A stretch of DNA of 64,000 nucleotides. It comes from Sphingomonas sp. BK345 (GTDB lineage Bacteria > Pseudomonadota > Alphaproteobacteria > Sphingomonadales > Sphingomonadaceae). Shown here piece after piece: positions 8,575-17,195 of the stretch (its first letter is position 1; each line of letters opens with the position of its first letter). The translations under genes and the position numbers were made by a program. The notes beneath the pieces are model-generated. The model did no database searches. It was not told the DNA's origin and was given only the letters and a program-made list of their open reading frames with translations. The stretch covers positions 310,001-374,000 of the forward strand of contig NZ_JACHZX010000003.1 of NCBI RefSeq assembly GCF_014193845.1, in the 5' to 3' direction.

Positions 8575-10341
8575 GTGAGAACTTATTGGACCGCGCTGCT
8601 GGGCGCGACCGTGCTGGCGGCGGCATCCTGTACGCCCGCGCTCGCCGCCCCGGCGCGCGGCAGTGCCGACGCGACGCTGCGCCAGCTCTACACCGAGGAA
8701 TACACCTGGCGACAGCAGCAGCTCGCCGCGGACGAGGACAGCCGCCACGAGGCGCGCGCGCATCTGCCCGACGTCGGCCCCGCGGCCCAGGCGGCGCGGC
8801 GGAAGCGCTGGGAGGACACCGTGGCGCGGCTGCGCGCGATCCGCCCCGCCGATCTCTCGCTTGCCGAGCAGGTCAATTATGCGGTCTATCGCCAGCAGAT
8901 CGACGCGCTCCTCAACGAACAGCGCTTCCGCGACTATGAGATGCCGCTCACCGCCGACACCAGCTTCTGGGGCGACGTCGCCGCGTCGGCCCGCGACCCG
9001 CTGGCGAACGAGAAGGAGTATCGCGCCTATCTGTCGATGCTGGGCGAGCTGCCGCGCTATTTCGACCAGCAGATCGCCGCGATGCGCGCCGGCCTCCGGC
9101 GCGGCTTCACCCCGCCCCGGGTGACGCTGGCAGGGCGCGACATCGGCGTGGCGCAGGTGGTCGAGGCCAGGACGATCGCGGACAATCCCTTCTACGCACC
9201 CTTCGTCACCATGCCGAGGCAGATTCCGGCCACAACCCAGGCCGAGCTACGCCGCGACGGCGAGGCGGCGATCCGCGACTCGGTCGTCCCCGCGCATCGC
9301 AGACTGCTCGCCTTCCTGCGCACGGAATATGTTCCCGGCGCGCGCACCACGCTCGCCGCCGCTGACCTCCCCGACGGCCGGGCCTATTATCAGTCCAAGG
9401 TCGCGGAATATACGACGCTGCCGCAGACCCCCGAGCAGGTGCACGCGATCGGGCTCGCCGAGATCGCCAAGATCCGCGCGCGCATGCTCCAGGTGATGGC
9501 ACAGGTGAAGTTCCAGGGCGACCTGCCCGCCTTTCTCACCTTCCTGCGCACCGATCCGCGCTTCTACGCGACCGCGCCGCAGCAGCTGCTCGATCGCGCG
9601 GCGTGGATCGCCAAGACCTTCGACGGCAAGGCCTCACGCTACTTCGGCCGGCTGCCGCGCAGCCGCTTCGCGATCCGGCCGGTACCCGCCGACGTCGCGC
9701 CCTTCTACACCGCGGGGCGCGGCGGGCCGGGCGTGTACCTCGTCAACACCTACGACCTGCCCGCGCGCTCGCTCTACGCGCTGCCCGCGCTGACGCTGCA
9801 CGAGAGCGCGCCGGGGCACGCCTTCCAGATGCCGCTCGCCGCCGAGAACAAGGACCTGCCGCCGTTCCGCCGCGACACCTACCTGTCGGTCTATGGCGAG
9901 GGCTGGGCGCTCTACTGCGAGACGCTGGGCGAGGAGATGGGGATGTATGAGACGCCCTATGATCTCTTCGGCATGCTCAGCTACCAGGCGTGGCGCGCGT
10001 CGCGGCTGGTGGTCGATACCGGCATCCACGCGTTGGGCTGGAGCCGCGAGCGCGCCCAGGCCTATCTGCGCGATAACACCGCGCTGTCCGACCACGAGGT
10101 CACCACCGAGGTCGATCGCTACATCTCCTGGCCCGGGCAGGCGCTGAGCTATTACACCGGCCAGCTCGCGATCCAGCGCGCCCGCGCGCGCGCCGAGCAG
10201 AGGCTCGGCCCGAAGTTCAACGTGAAGGCCTTCCACGATGCGGTGCTGGCGCTCGGCTCCGTGCCGGTGAGTGAGATCGATCGCCGCGTCGACCAGCTGA
10301 TCCGCGACGATGGTCGCGGCCCCTATCCCGACGAAGAGTAG
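8575..10341 (+). CDS. DUF885 family exported metallopeptidase-like protein
   Basis: The GTG at 8575 is preceded by a strong GGGGAGG site and gives 588 residues with a signal peptide (WTALLGATVLAAASCTPALAA). The DUF885 hallmarks are present: a zinc-ligand motif ALTLHESAPGHAFQ, then the second-ligand region SVYGEGWALYCETLGEEMG, and the downstream RASRLVVDTGIHALGWSRE and SWPGQALSYYTGQ blocks. Family members are related to M32-like peptidases, and few have known substrates. The gene sits just upstream of the hydroxyproline-catabolism pair, with 65 bp between. A role in releasing imino-acid peptides is conceivable but is only inference from position. The ATG at 8573 overlaps the GTG but is followed directly by TGA and cannot be the start. 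Confidence 0.88.
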   Translation: MRTYWTALLGATVLAAASCTPALAAPARGSADATLRQLYTEEYTWRQQQLAADEDSRHEARAHLPDVGPAAQAARRKRWEDTVARLRAIRPADLSLAEQVNYAVYRQQIDALLNEQRFRDYEMPLTADTSFWGDVAASARDPLANEKEYRAYLSMLGELPRYFDQQIAAMRAGLRRGFTPPRVTLAGRDIGVAQVVEARTIADNPFYAPFVTMPRQIPATTQAELRRDGEAAIRDSVVPAHRRLLAFLRTEYVPGARTTLAAADLPDGRAYYQSKVAEYTTLPQTPEQVHAIGLAEIAKIRARMLQVMAQVKFQGDLPAFLTFLRTDPRFYATAPQQLLDRAAWIAKTFDGKASRYFGRLPRSRFAIRPVPADVAPFYTAGRGGPGVYLVNTYDLPARSLYALPALTLHESAPGHAFQMPLAAENKDLPPFRRDTYLSVYGEGWALYCETLGEEMGMYETPYDLFGMLSYQAWRASRLVVDTGIHALGWSRERAQAYLRDNTALSDHEVTTEVDRYISWPGQALSYYTGQLAIQRARARAEQRLGPKFNVKAFHDAVLALGSVPVSEIDRRVDQLIRDDGRGPYPDEE

Positions 10342-10350
10342 TCGGACAGG

Positions 10351-10381
10351 TTGCACTTACATATTATACTTAGTATACGAT
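10351..10381 (+). promoter_or_regulatory. Promoter with overlapping palindromic operator upstream of the hydroxyproline genes
   Basis: TTGCAC (10351-10356) and TATACG (10374-10379) are 17 bp apart, a good -35/-10 pair. The -10 lies inside an inverted repeat: ATATTATAC (10361-10369), spacer TTA, GTATACGAT (10373-10381), with 7 of 9 positions symmetrical. This is a very AT-rich island in a GC-rich sequence. GTATAC-type dyads are typical of GntR/FadR-subfamily repressors, which commonly control hydroxyproline pathways; no such regulator is encoded nearby. Confidence 0.6.
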
Positions 10382-10406
10382 CTACCTGAAAACGGACGTG
10401 AAGGCG

Positions 10407-11330
10407 ATGTCGACGATGGCGATCGGTTGGAAGGGTGTGTTCCCGGCGGTGACGACCCAGGTGCGCGAGGATCTCACGCTCGACCTCGCCGACACCCAGC
10501 GCGTCGTCGACGAGCTGATCCGCGACGGCGTCACCGGGATCATCGCGCTGGGCACGGTGGGCGAGAACAACTCGCTCGATCACGACGAGAAGGTGTCGGT
10601 GCTCTCCGCCATCGTCGAGGTCGTGAAGGGGCGCGTGCCCGTGCTCACCGGCGTCTCCGAATATGATATGCGCCGCGCGGTGCGCTACGCCCAGGCCGCG
10701 GAGAAGGCCGGGGCGGACGGGCTGATGCTGCTGCCGCCGATGGTCTACGTCCCCAAGCCCGACGAGCTGGTGGCGCATTTCCGCGGCGTGGCGGAGCGCA
10801 CCGCGCTGCCGATCATGCTGTACAACAACCCCCCGGCGTATCGCACCGTGATCGACCGCTACGTCCTCGAGCAACTGGTGCCGGTGGAGAACATCGTCGC
10901 GGTGAAGGAATCGGCGCCCGATACGCGCCGCTTCACCGATTTCCGCAACGATCTCGGCGACCGCTACGTGCTGTTCGCTGGCCTCGACGACGTCGCGCTA
11001 GAGGGGCTGTATCTCGGCGCGCGGGGCTGGGTCTCCGGCCTGACCAACGCCTTTCCCAGAGAATCGGTGGAGCTGGTCGCGGCGGTCGAGCGCGGCGATC
11101 ACGCCAAGGCGCTCGAGATCTACCGCTGGTTCATGCCCTTGCTCCACCTCGACGCCGAGCACGACCTGGTCCAGTCGATCAAGCTGGCCGAGCAGGTGAT
11201 GGGGCGCGGCTCGGAGCGCGTGCTGCCGCCGCGCTACGTGCTCACCGGCGCGCGCCGCGCCGAGGTGATCGCGCTGGTCGAGCGCGCCGCCGCGACGCGC
11301 CCGAGCTTGTCGCCGCCCGCCGCGGCCTGA
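10407..11330 (+). CDS. Dihydrodipicolinate synthase family protein, probable 1-pyrroline-4-hydroxy-2-carboxylate deaminase
   Basis: A 307-residue class-I aldolase-fold protein. The Schiff-base Lys is in IVAVKES (about K167), the proton-relay Tyr in IMLYNNPP, and the anion-binding loop is GTVGENNSL in place of the GTTGE of DapA. Known members of this branch convert pyrroline-4-hydroxy-2-carboxylate to alpha-ketoglutarate semialdehyde in D-hydroxyproline degradation (LhpC). The assignment rests on the hydroxyproline epimerase 13 bp downstream and the shared promoter. True DapA is less likely in this context. A GTG at 10398 and ATGs at 10407 and 10416 compete as starts; AAGG just before 10407 is the best site. 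Confidence 0.8.
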   Translation: MSTMAIGWKGVFPAVTTQVREDLTLDLADTQRVVDELIRDGVTGIIALGTVGENNSLDHDEKVSVLSAIVEVVKGRVPVLTGVSEYDMRRAVRYAQAAEKAGADGLMLLPPMVYVPKPDELVAHFRGVAERTALPIMLYNNPPAYRTVIDRYVLEQLVPVENIVAVKESAPDTRRFTDFRNDLGDRYVLFAGLDDVALEGLYLGARGWVSGLTNAFPRESVELVAAVERGDHAKALEIYRWFMPLLHLDAEHDLVQSIKLAEQVMGRGSERVLPPRYVLTGARRAEVIALVERAAATRPSLSPPAAA

Positions 11331-11343
11331 TAGCCTTCGCGTC

Positions 11344-12342
11344 ATGCGCCACACCTTCTTCTGCGTCGACGGCCATACCGCGGGCAACCCGGTGCGACTC
11401 GTCGCCGGGGGCGCGCCGCTGCTGCGCGGCGCCTCCATGTCCGAGCGCCGGCAGGATTTTCTCGCCCGCTACGACTGGATCCGCACCGGGCTCTGCTTCG
11501 AGCCGCGCGGGCACGACATGATGTCGGGTGGCTTCCTCTACCCGCCCACCACCGCCGACGCCGACGTGGGTATCCTGTTCATCGAGACGAGCGGCTGCCT
11601 GCCGATGTGCGGCCACGGTACGATCGGGATCATCACCTTCGGGCTGGAGCACGGGCTGATCCAGCCGACCACGCCGGGGCGGCTTCGGGTCGAGGTGCCC
11701 GCCGGCGTGATCGACATCGCTTATGCGGTCGCGGGCGAGAAGGTGACCTCGGTCCGCATCACCAACGTGCCGAGCTATGTCGCGGCGCACGGGGTCGAGG
11801 TGGAGGTGGCCGGGCTCGGGCGGCTTCGCGTCGACGTCTCCTACGGCGGCAATTATTACGCGATCGTCGAGCCGCAGGGGGGCTATGCGGGGCTCGACGC
11901 GATGGGCGCGGATCGGCTGATCGCGGCCTCGCGGCTGGTACGCGCCGCGGTGCGTGAGAAGGTCGAGCCGGTCCACCCGCTCGACCCGACGATCCGCGGG
12001 GTCAGCCACGTGCTCTGGGCCGACCGCCCGCGCGGCAACGACGCCGACGGGCGCAACGCGGTGTTCTACGGCGACAAGGCGATCGACCGCTCGCCCTGCG
12101 GCACCGGCACCTCGGCGCGGCTGGCGCATCTCGCCGACCGCGGCGACCTCAAGGTCGGTGACCGCTTCGTCCACGAGAGCTATATCGGCAGCCGCTTCAT
12201 CGGCCGGGTCGAAGCGGCGACGACGCTGGGCGACGTGCCCGCGATCGTCCCCTCGATCGAGGGATCGGCGGTCGCTACTGGCTTAAACACGATCTGGATC
12301 GACCGCGCCGACCCATTCTGGGCCGGGTTCCAGGTAACATGA
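11344..12342 (+). CDS. 4-hydroxyproline 2-epimerase (proline racemase family)
   Basis: The 332-residue protein carries both active-site cysteines of the epimerases: CLPMCGHGTIG (about C89) and DRSPCGTGTSARL (about C252, with D248). The Cys/Cys pair separates it from trans-3-hydroxyproline dehydratases, which have Thr at the second position. The N-terminal DGHTAGNPVRLV is also characteristic. It interconverts trans-4-hydroxy-L-proline and cis-4-hydroxy-D-proline in the cytoplasm. With the upstream deaminase it makes two steps of the pathway to 2-oxoglutarate; the D-hydroxyproline oxidase/dehydrogenase and the semialdehyde dehydrogenase are not in this window and must be elsewhere. Confidence 0.92.
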   Translation: MRHTFFCVDGHTAGNPVRLVAGGAPLLRGASMSERRQDFLARYDWIRTGLCFEPRGHDMMSGGFLYPPTTADADVGILFIETSGCLPMCGHGTIGIITFGLEHGLIQPTTPGRLRVEVPAGVIDIAYAVAGEKVTSVRITNVPSYVAAHGVEVEVAGLGRLRVDVSYGGNYYAIVEPQGGYAGLDAMGADRLIAASRLVRAAVREKVEPVHPLDPTIRGVSHVLWADRPRGNDADGRNAVFYGDKAIDRSPCGTGTSARLAHLADRGDLKVGDRFVHESYIGSRFIGRVEAATTLGDVPAIVPSIEGSAVATGLNTIWIDRADPFWAGFQVT

Positions 12343-12469
12343 GGGGGGAGCGCCGGCGTCGCTCTGGCGCGACCGCGAGGCCGCGACACCCGCGCGCTCA
12401 GCGACGCGGGGCGGCGCTAACCTATGTGAGGGAAACGAGGCGTTAACGATCGTCGCCTAGACAGTTGGC

Positions 12470-12775
12470 ATGACGCGCCGTCTTCCGATCCCGCTGCTGC
12501 TTCACGGCGTGCTCTTCGCGGCGGTGCTGCTGGTGCTGGCGCTGCGACCGCCGGCCGAGGGGACGCTGCTGCTGGTGCCGATCGCCGCCGCTCCGGGCAT
12601 GCTCGCCTCGGCCGCGCTCGCCGCCGACGCGCGGCTGGTCGGGCGCGGGCCGGGACGAAGCCTGGTGGTGCGCGGCGCGCGCGACCGGATCAAGGCGCGG
12701 CTGCGCCTCGGCGACGCGCTGCTGCTCGCCGCACCCTCGCCGCTGTGCGGCGACGCCATCGGAGTGAGGGCATGA
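12470..12775 (+). CDS. Small membrane protein of unknown function, coupled to the following MCP gene
   Basis: The frame encodes 101 residues with two hydrophobic segments near residues 8-26 and 32-52, followed by a basic C-terminal region rich in Arg. I do not recognise a family. Its stop overlaps the ATG of the chemotaxis-like gene by 4 bp (ATGA at 12772), so translation is probably coupled and the product may partner that protein. No convincing ribosome site precedes the ATG at 12470, and the codon pattern is the same as in the neighbours. It could also be a leader frame rather than a stable protein. Confidence 0.55.
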   Translation: MTRRLPIPLLLHGVLFAAVLLVLALRPPAEGTLLLVPIAAAPGMLASAALAADARLVGRGPGRSLVVRGARDRIKARLRLGDALLLAAPSPLCGDAIGVRA

Positions 12776-14364
12776 CCGTGATCGGCTGGCGCGTGCTCGA
12801 CACGCTGACGCTCGAGCAGATGCGCCTTCTCGGCATGCGGCTGATCGCCGCGCTCGGCTGGGTCGCGCTCGCGGCGGTGGCGGTGATCCAGCTGGCGCTC
12901 ACCGGCGCGATCGATCCGGTCGTGCTCGGCGCGGGGATCGCCCTCACCGCTGCGCCGACCTGGCTCGCCATCAAGGGTCGAACCGACGCCCAGGCGCGCA
13001 CCATCGCGGGGACGCTCGCCGCCACCGCCCCCGCGCTGCTGGTCTATGTGCTCGAGGGCCATCCCTGGCAGATGGACGGGCACATGTTCTTCTTCGTCGC
13101 GCTCGCCGCGCTGGTGGTGCTGTGCGACTGGCGGCCGATCGTCTTCGCCGCGGGGCTGATCGCGCTCCACCACCTGCTGCTCGAATGGTTCGCGCCGGCC
13201 TGGGTGTTCGCGGGCGAGGGGCGGCTCGGCCGCGTGCTGGTCCACGCGCTGGCGGTGGTGATGCAGGCAGGCGTGCTGTGGCTGGTGACGGGCGCGCTCG
13301 AGCGGCTGCTCGAACGCCAGCGGCTCTCGCTCGAGCACAGCCGCGTGCTGGTCGCGGAGGCCGACGAGGCGCGCGCCACCGCCGAGCAGGCGCGCGCCAC
13401 CGCGACCGAGGCGCTGCGTCAGGCGCGCGCCGCCGGGGACGCCGCCGCGGCCGAGCGCGCGCGGCTGCGCGGCGTCGAGCAGGACGCGGCGTCGCGGCGG
13501 CGCGACGAGCTGCTCGCCGTCGCCGAGGCGTTCGAGGGTTCGGTGGCGCAGGTGGTGCGGGCGATCGGCAGCGCGGCGGGGCAGCTCGAGCGCTCCTCGA
13601 TCGCGCTCGACGATCTCGCCGCGGGGGCCGGAATGCAGGCCGCGGCGGTGGCGAGCGAGGCGGTCGAGGCGACCGCGCAGATCCGCCACGTCGCCGATTC
13701 GATCCGCGATCTCGGCGGCTCGATCCGTGCCATCGCCGACTCGGCCGACCAGCAGAGCGCGCTCACCGCGGTGGCGCAGGCGGCGGCGGGCAGCGGCGTC
13801 GGCCGCATCGGCGAGCTCGAGGAGCACGGCCAGCGCATCGGGCAGCTCGTCGGCGACATCCGCGACATCGCCGAGAAGACCAACCTGCTCGCGCTCAACG
13901 CGACGATCGAGGCGGCGCGCGCGGGCGAGGCGGGGCGCGGCTTCGCCGTGGTCGCGGGCGAGGTGCGTTCCCTCGCCGCCGACTCGACGCGCGCGAGCGA
14001 CCGCATCAGCGCCCTGCTCGGCGCGATCTTCGCGGGCGTGGGCGACGCCGCCGCGGCGCTGACCCGCGCCGATACGGCGGTGGCGCAAGTGTCGAGCGCG
14101 GCGGGCGGGATCGCGGCCTCGGTGTCGGACCAGCGTCAGCTCGCCGCCGGGATCGAGGCGGGCGCGACCCGCACGGCGAGCGGCGCCGAGCTGATCGAGC
14201 GTCGCATCGACGAGGTCGCCGCCGCGGTACGCTCCACCGCGTCGCTGTCGCAGACGGTGCGCGGCAGCGCGGGCGAGCTCGTCGCCAGCGCGCGCGCGCT
14301 CGACGGTGCGACCGAGCGCTTCGTCGGTTTCCTCAAGGGCGAGACGCCGCGCCGCGCCGCGTGA
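12772..14364 (+). CDS. Methyl-accepting chemotaxis protein with a polytopic membrane sensor
   Basis: The 530-residue protein opens with about six hydrophobic segments (within residues 17-180) and no large periplasmic domain, so the sensor is embedded in the membrane. A long Ala/Glu/Arg-rich coiled coil (about 180-250) leads to the cytoplasmic MCP signalling domain. The conserved hairpin tip is at about 368-402 ([33 protein letters not shown]). No HAMP domain is obvious. No CheA/CheW gene is near, so its signalling partner is elsewhere. The membrane part resembles MASE-type integral sensor modules; the ligand is unknown. It converges on the PLD-like gene with one base between the stops. Confidence 0.88.
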   Translation: MTVIGWRVLDTLTLEQMRLLGMRLIAALGWVALAAVAVIQLALTGAIDPVVLGAGIALTAAPTWLAIKGRTDAQARTIAGTLAATAPALLVYVLEGHPWQMDGHMFFFVALAALVVLCDWRPIVFAAGLIALHHLLLEWFAPAWVFAGEGRLGRVLVHALAVVMQAGVLWLVTGALERLLERQRLSLEHSRVLVAEADEARATAEQARATATEALRQARAAGDAAAAERARLRGVEQDAASRRRDELLAVAEAFEGSVAQVVRAIGSAAGQLERSSIALDDLAAGAGMQAAAVASEAVEATAQIRHVADSIRDLGGSIRAIADSADQQSALTAVAQAAAGSGVGRIGELEEHGQRIGQLVGDIRDIAEKTNLLALNATIEAARAGEAGRGFAVVAGEVRSLAADSTRASDRISALLGAIFAGVGDAAAALTRADTAVAQVSSAAGGIAASVSDQRQLAAGIEAGATRTASGAELIERRIDEVAAAVRSTASLSQTVRGSAGELVASARALDGATERFVGFLKGETPRRAA

Positions 14365-14365
14365 C

Positions 14366-15538
14366 TCAGCCCTCGTCGATCCCCCAGTTGAGCCCGCGCG
14401 AAATCGCCGGATCGGCCACCGCGGTGAGCGCATAGGCGACCAGCTGCTTGCCGCGCTGCCACCAGCCGGTCGCGGCGCGATAGGCCTCGGGCGTCACCTC
14501 GTTGGACTGCGCGATCTCGCCCTCGACATAGGCGCGCGCATGCGCCGCGAAGGCCGGATCGTCGATCCGCAGCATCAGCTCGAGGTTGATGAACAGGCTG
14601 CGCATGTCGAGGTTGGCGCTGCCGATCCAGGTGGCGTCGTCGACCACGTACAATTTGGTGTGCAGCTTCGTCGCGGCATATTCGAACACGCGCACGCCGC
14701 GGCGCAGCAGCCCCGCATATGTGAAGCGCGCCGCCGCGATCGTCACGTTGTTGTCCGACTTGGACGCGGTGACGACGCGCACCGCGGCGGCACGGCGACC
14801 GGCGCGGTCGAGCGCGCGCAACAGCGTCGGGCTCGGCGTGAAATAGCCCGCGATCACGTCAATGCGGGTCGCGCGCCGCATGTCGTCGCGGATTGCGCGC
14901 GCCCAGGGCGACAGCTCGCGCGTCGGGCCGCCGATCAGCCAGCGCAGCCTGCCGTCGTTCTCGCTCCACCGCGCCAGCGCGCGGTTGAGCCGGCGCACCC
15001 GGCTGCGGCCGTGGATGCCCTGCTCCAGCGCGTCGAAATAGCCCGCCATCCGCGTCGCGGCGGGGCCCTCGAGCAGCAGGCCGAGGTCGCGCCACGCCTG
15101 CTCGCGCGGCGTGCCGAAATAATCGTCCTCGATGTTGAAGCCGCCGATGATGATCCGTGCGTCATCGGTCTCGGCGTCGGCGAGCGCGAGCTTCTGGTGG
15201 TTGCGCAGCAGATAGCGTCGCCCCAGCCGCGGCGAGAAACGGCACACCGACACGCCGGCGCGCTCCAGCGGCGCGAAGAAGTCGGGGTCGGCGTCGTCGC
15301 TGCCGAAGCCGTCGACGATCAGCGCGACACGCACGCCGCGCCCCGTCGCGGCGGTGAGCGCGGCGTTGACGCGGCGCCCCGATTCATCGTCGGCGTAGAT
15401 GTAGTAGAGCACGCGCAGCGAGCGGCGCGCGCCGTCGATCAGCGCGATCAGCCCTTCCAGCCGGCGCGGGCCGGTGTCGAGCAACGTCAGGCGGTTGCCC
15501 TCGACGGTGAACGTCGGCTGGGCGGGAGCGTCATCCAT
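14366..15538 (-). CDS. Phospholipase D-like / cardiolipin synthase family protein
   Basis: The 390-residue protein has two HKD motifs: NHQKLALADAE...GGFNIEDDY in the N-terminal half and LHTKLYVVDDATWIGSANLD in the C-terminal half. Together they form one active site that transfers phosphatidyl groups through a phospho-His intermediate. It lacks the N-terminal membrane helices of classical ClsA, so it is closer to soluble ClsB/C-like synthases. It probably works on phosphatidylglycerol at the inner membrane; a nuclease-like PLD is less likely. It stands alone, transcribed away from rpoZ. Confidence 0.88.
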   Translation of the reverse strand: MDDAPAQPTFTVEGNRLTLLDTGPRRLEGLIALIDGARRSLRVLYYIYADDESGRRVNAALTAATGRGVRVALIVDGFGSDDADPDFFAPLERAGVSVCRFSPRLGRRYLLRNHQKLALADAETDDARIIIGGFNIEDDYFGTPREQAWRDLGLLLEGPAATRMAGYFDALEQGIHGRSRVRRLNRALARWSENDGRLRWLIGGPTRELSPWARAIRDDMRRATRIDVIAGYFTPSPTLLRALDRAGRRAAAVRVVTASKSDNNVTIAAARFTYAGLLRRGVRVFEYAATKLHTKLYVVDDATWIGSANLDMRSLFINLELMLRIDDPAFAAHARAYVEGEIAQSNEVTPEAYRAATGWWQRGKQLVAYALTAVADPAISRGLNWGIDEG

Positions 15539-15621
15539 CGCCCTCAGATGGCGGGTCGCGCCGCGGCGGGCAAGCGCACCGCTGCCCCGGCGCGGGGTGA
15601 AGGCGGGGGGGCGCGGCTTCC

Positions 15622-15649
15622 TTGACGGCTGGCCGGTGCTCGACTAGAT
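15622..15649 (+). promoter_or_regulatory. Possible rpoZ promoter
   Basis: TTGACG (15622-15627) and TAGATG (15644-15649), 16 bp apart, lie 40 bp before the rpoZ start. The match to the housekeeping consensus is fair. A ribosome site AAGAGGAT precedes the ATG at 15689. Confidence 0.4.
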
Positions 15650-15688
15650 GCCCATCCTTCACTAAAGTTTACGACAAGAGGATACGCG

Positions 15689-16033
15689 ATGGCGCGCGTC
15701 ACCGTCGAGGATTGCGTCGACAAGATCCCGAACCGCTTCGATCTCGTCCTGCTCGCCGCCCAGCGCGCGCGGCAGGTGTCGGGCGGTGCCGAGCTGACGA
15801 TCGACCGCGATCGCGACAAGAACCCGGTGGTCGCGCTGCGCGAGATCGCCGAGGAGACGGTTAAGCCCGACGAGCTCCACGAGTCGGTGGTGCAGAGCCT
15901 GCAGCGCGTCCAGATCGACGACGAGGAAGAGGCCGACGCGATCGGCAGCCTCGCCGCCTCGGCCGAAGCGCTGCGCCTCACCGCGGTCGCCCCGCCGCGC
16001 AACCAGAACCTCGGCGCCGACTACGACGGCTGA
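15689..16033 (+). CDS. rpoZ: RNA polymerase omega subunit
   Basis: The 114-residue protein starts [20 protein letters not shown] and continues [16 protein letters not shown] and [15 protein letters not shown], the conserved core of omega. It helps assemble beta' into RNA polymerase and in alphaproteobacteria can bind ppGpp-related sites. The acidic Glu/Ala C-terminal tail is typical of alphaproteobacterial forms. spoT, a frequent neighbour elsewhere, is not present here. Confidence 0.97.
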   Translation: MARVTVEDCVDKIPNRFDLVLLAAQRARQVSGGAELTIDRDRDKNPVVALREIAEETVKPDELHESVVQSLQRVQIDDEEEADAIGSLAASAEALRLTAVAPPRNQNLGADYDG

Positions 16034-16044
16034 GGCGTTCCGTC

Positions 16045-16290
16045 GCCTTGCCTGTGCTCCTGCGCGGGCAGGGGTGCGGGGGTGACGGGCGCTGGCTCCC
16101 GTGCCGGCGTGCGCCGGATGACGGGACGACCTTGTCAGATAAGCCGCTAAGTGGCGTCGACGGCAGGAAGGTCACTCTGTCTTCGTTCTGGCGTCATCCT
16201 GAATTCGTTTCAGGATCCACCGCCCGGCACGAACCGCCACCGCTGAGAACGCGGCTCCGTTGATCCTGAAACGAGTTCAGGATGACGCTA
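16045..16290. repeat. Intergenic region with inverted pair of palindromic repeats
   Basis: No gene is seen in 16034-16319. GTCATCCTGAATTCGTTTCA (from 16193, continuing GGATCCAC to 16220) and its near-complement GATCCTGAAACGAGTTCAGG (from 16262, continuing ATGACGC) each form a hairpin and together form an inverted pair about 70 bp apart. A further GTGCTCCTGCGCGGGCAGG element near 16052 belongs to the second family, seen again at 52932-53002. Confidence 0.65.
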
Positions 16291-16319
16291 GGAGAGGGGA
16301 GCGGGTACGGCGCCCCCTC

Positions 16320-17195
16320 TCACCCCACCAACGTCACGCTCATCGTGATTCGCTTCTCGCCGCCGGGCGCCACCTCGAACACGCCGGGCTTGTCGCGATA
16401 CTCGCCGGTGTAGCCCTCGGGGTCGGCGATGCCGTGCCACGGCTCGACGCAGACGAACGCCGCCCCCGGCTTGGTCCAGATCCCCAGCTTGGGCGTGTCG
16501 GGGAAAGCGATCTCGAGCTGCGGGCCCGCCTCGGCGCCGTAGTGGACCGACTGCGAGTGTATCTCGTCCCACACCAGCGCATCATGCGCGAACAGCGCGT
16601 CGTCGAGCCGTAGCACGCGCCCGTCGAGCGGGGAGGGCACCGTTGCCGCCGCGATCGTGCCGTCGGCGGCGATGCTGCGCAGCCGCGCGGGCTCGTCCGC
16701 GGCGAAGACGATGCGGTGATCGCCGCGCGCCTGGCCATAAGGCAGCGGCCAGGCGAAGGCGGGGTGGAAGCCGAAGCTCGCCGGCAGCGGCACGTCCGCG
16801 GGGTTGGCGATGGTCGCCTCGATCGCCAGCGCCGCGCCTTCGAGCGCGTAGGCGAGCTCGAGCCGGAAGGCGAAGGGGTAGCGCGCGCGCGTCGCGGCAT
16901 CGTCGGTCAGCGCGAACACCGCACGCGTCGGCGTCGCCTCGATCACCGCGAAGTCGCTGCGCCGCGCGAAGCCGTGCTTGCGCATCGGATAGTCGACGCC
17001 GTCGACGCGGATGGTCTCGCCCGAGGGCGCGCCCACCACCGGGAAGAGGATCGGCGCGCGCCCGTTCCAGAAGCGTGGGTCGGCGTCGGTCATCAGCTCG
17101 CGCCCGTCGGCGTCGGTCAGCGACGAGAGCTGCGCGCCGTGCGGGTCGATCGCCGCGCCCAGCATCCCGTTCGACAGTCGGATCCACTCAGCCAC
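16320..17195 (-). CDS. Aldose 1-epimerase family protein
   Basis: The GTG at 17195 overlaps the end of pheT by 8 bp and has GGGAG upstream; the product is 291 residues. It shows the galactose-mutarotase-like pattern: ELMTDADPRFWNGRAPILFP near the N-terminus, YPMRKHGFAR with the first conserved His, FGFHPAFAWPL with the second His, and FVCVEPWHGIADPEG. This matches the LacX/YeaD-like branch acting on sugar phosphates or free aldoses. Position behind pheT suggests cotranscription with pheST, without an evident functional link. Confidence 0.88.
   Translation of the reverse strand: MAEWIRLSNGMLGAAIDPHGAQLSSLTDADGRELMTDADPRFWNGRAPILFPVVGAPSGETIRVDGVDYPMRKHGFARRSDFAVIEATPTRAVFALTDDAATRARYPFAFRLELAYALEGAALAIEATIANPADVPLPASFGFHPAFAWPLPYGQARGDHRIVFAADEPARLRSIAADGTIAAATVPSPLDGRVLRLDDALFAHDALVWDEIHSQSVHYGAEAGPQLEIAFPDTPKLGIWTKPGAAFVCVEPWHGIADPEGYTGEYRDKPGVFEVAPGGEKRITMSVTLVG

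Noticed and set aside
8522..8575. Short frame (GTG at 8522 to TGA at 8575, 18 codons) ending on the DUF885 start
   Set aside because: Too short and without a good ribosome site; could be a leader or a gene remnant but nothing supports either.
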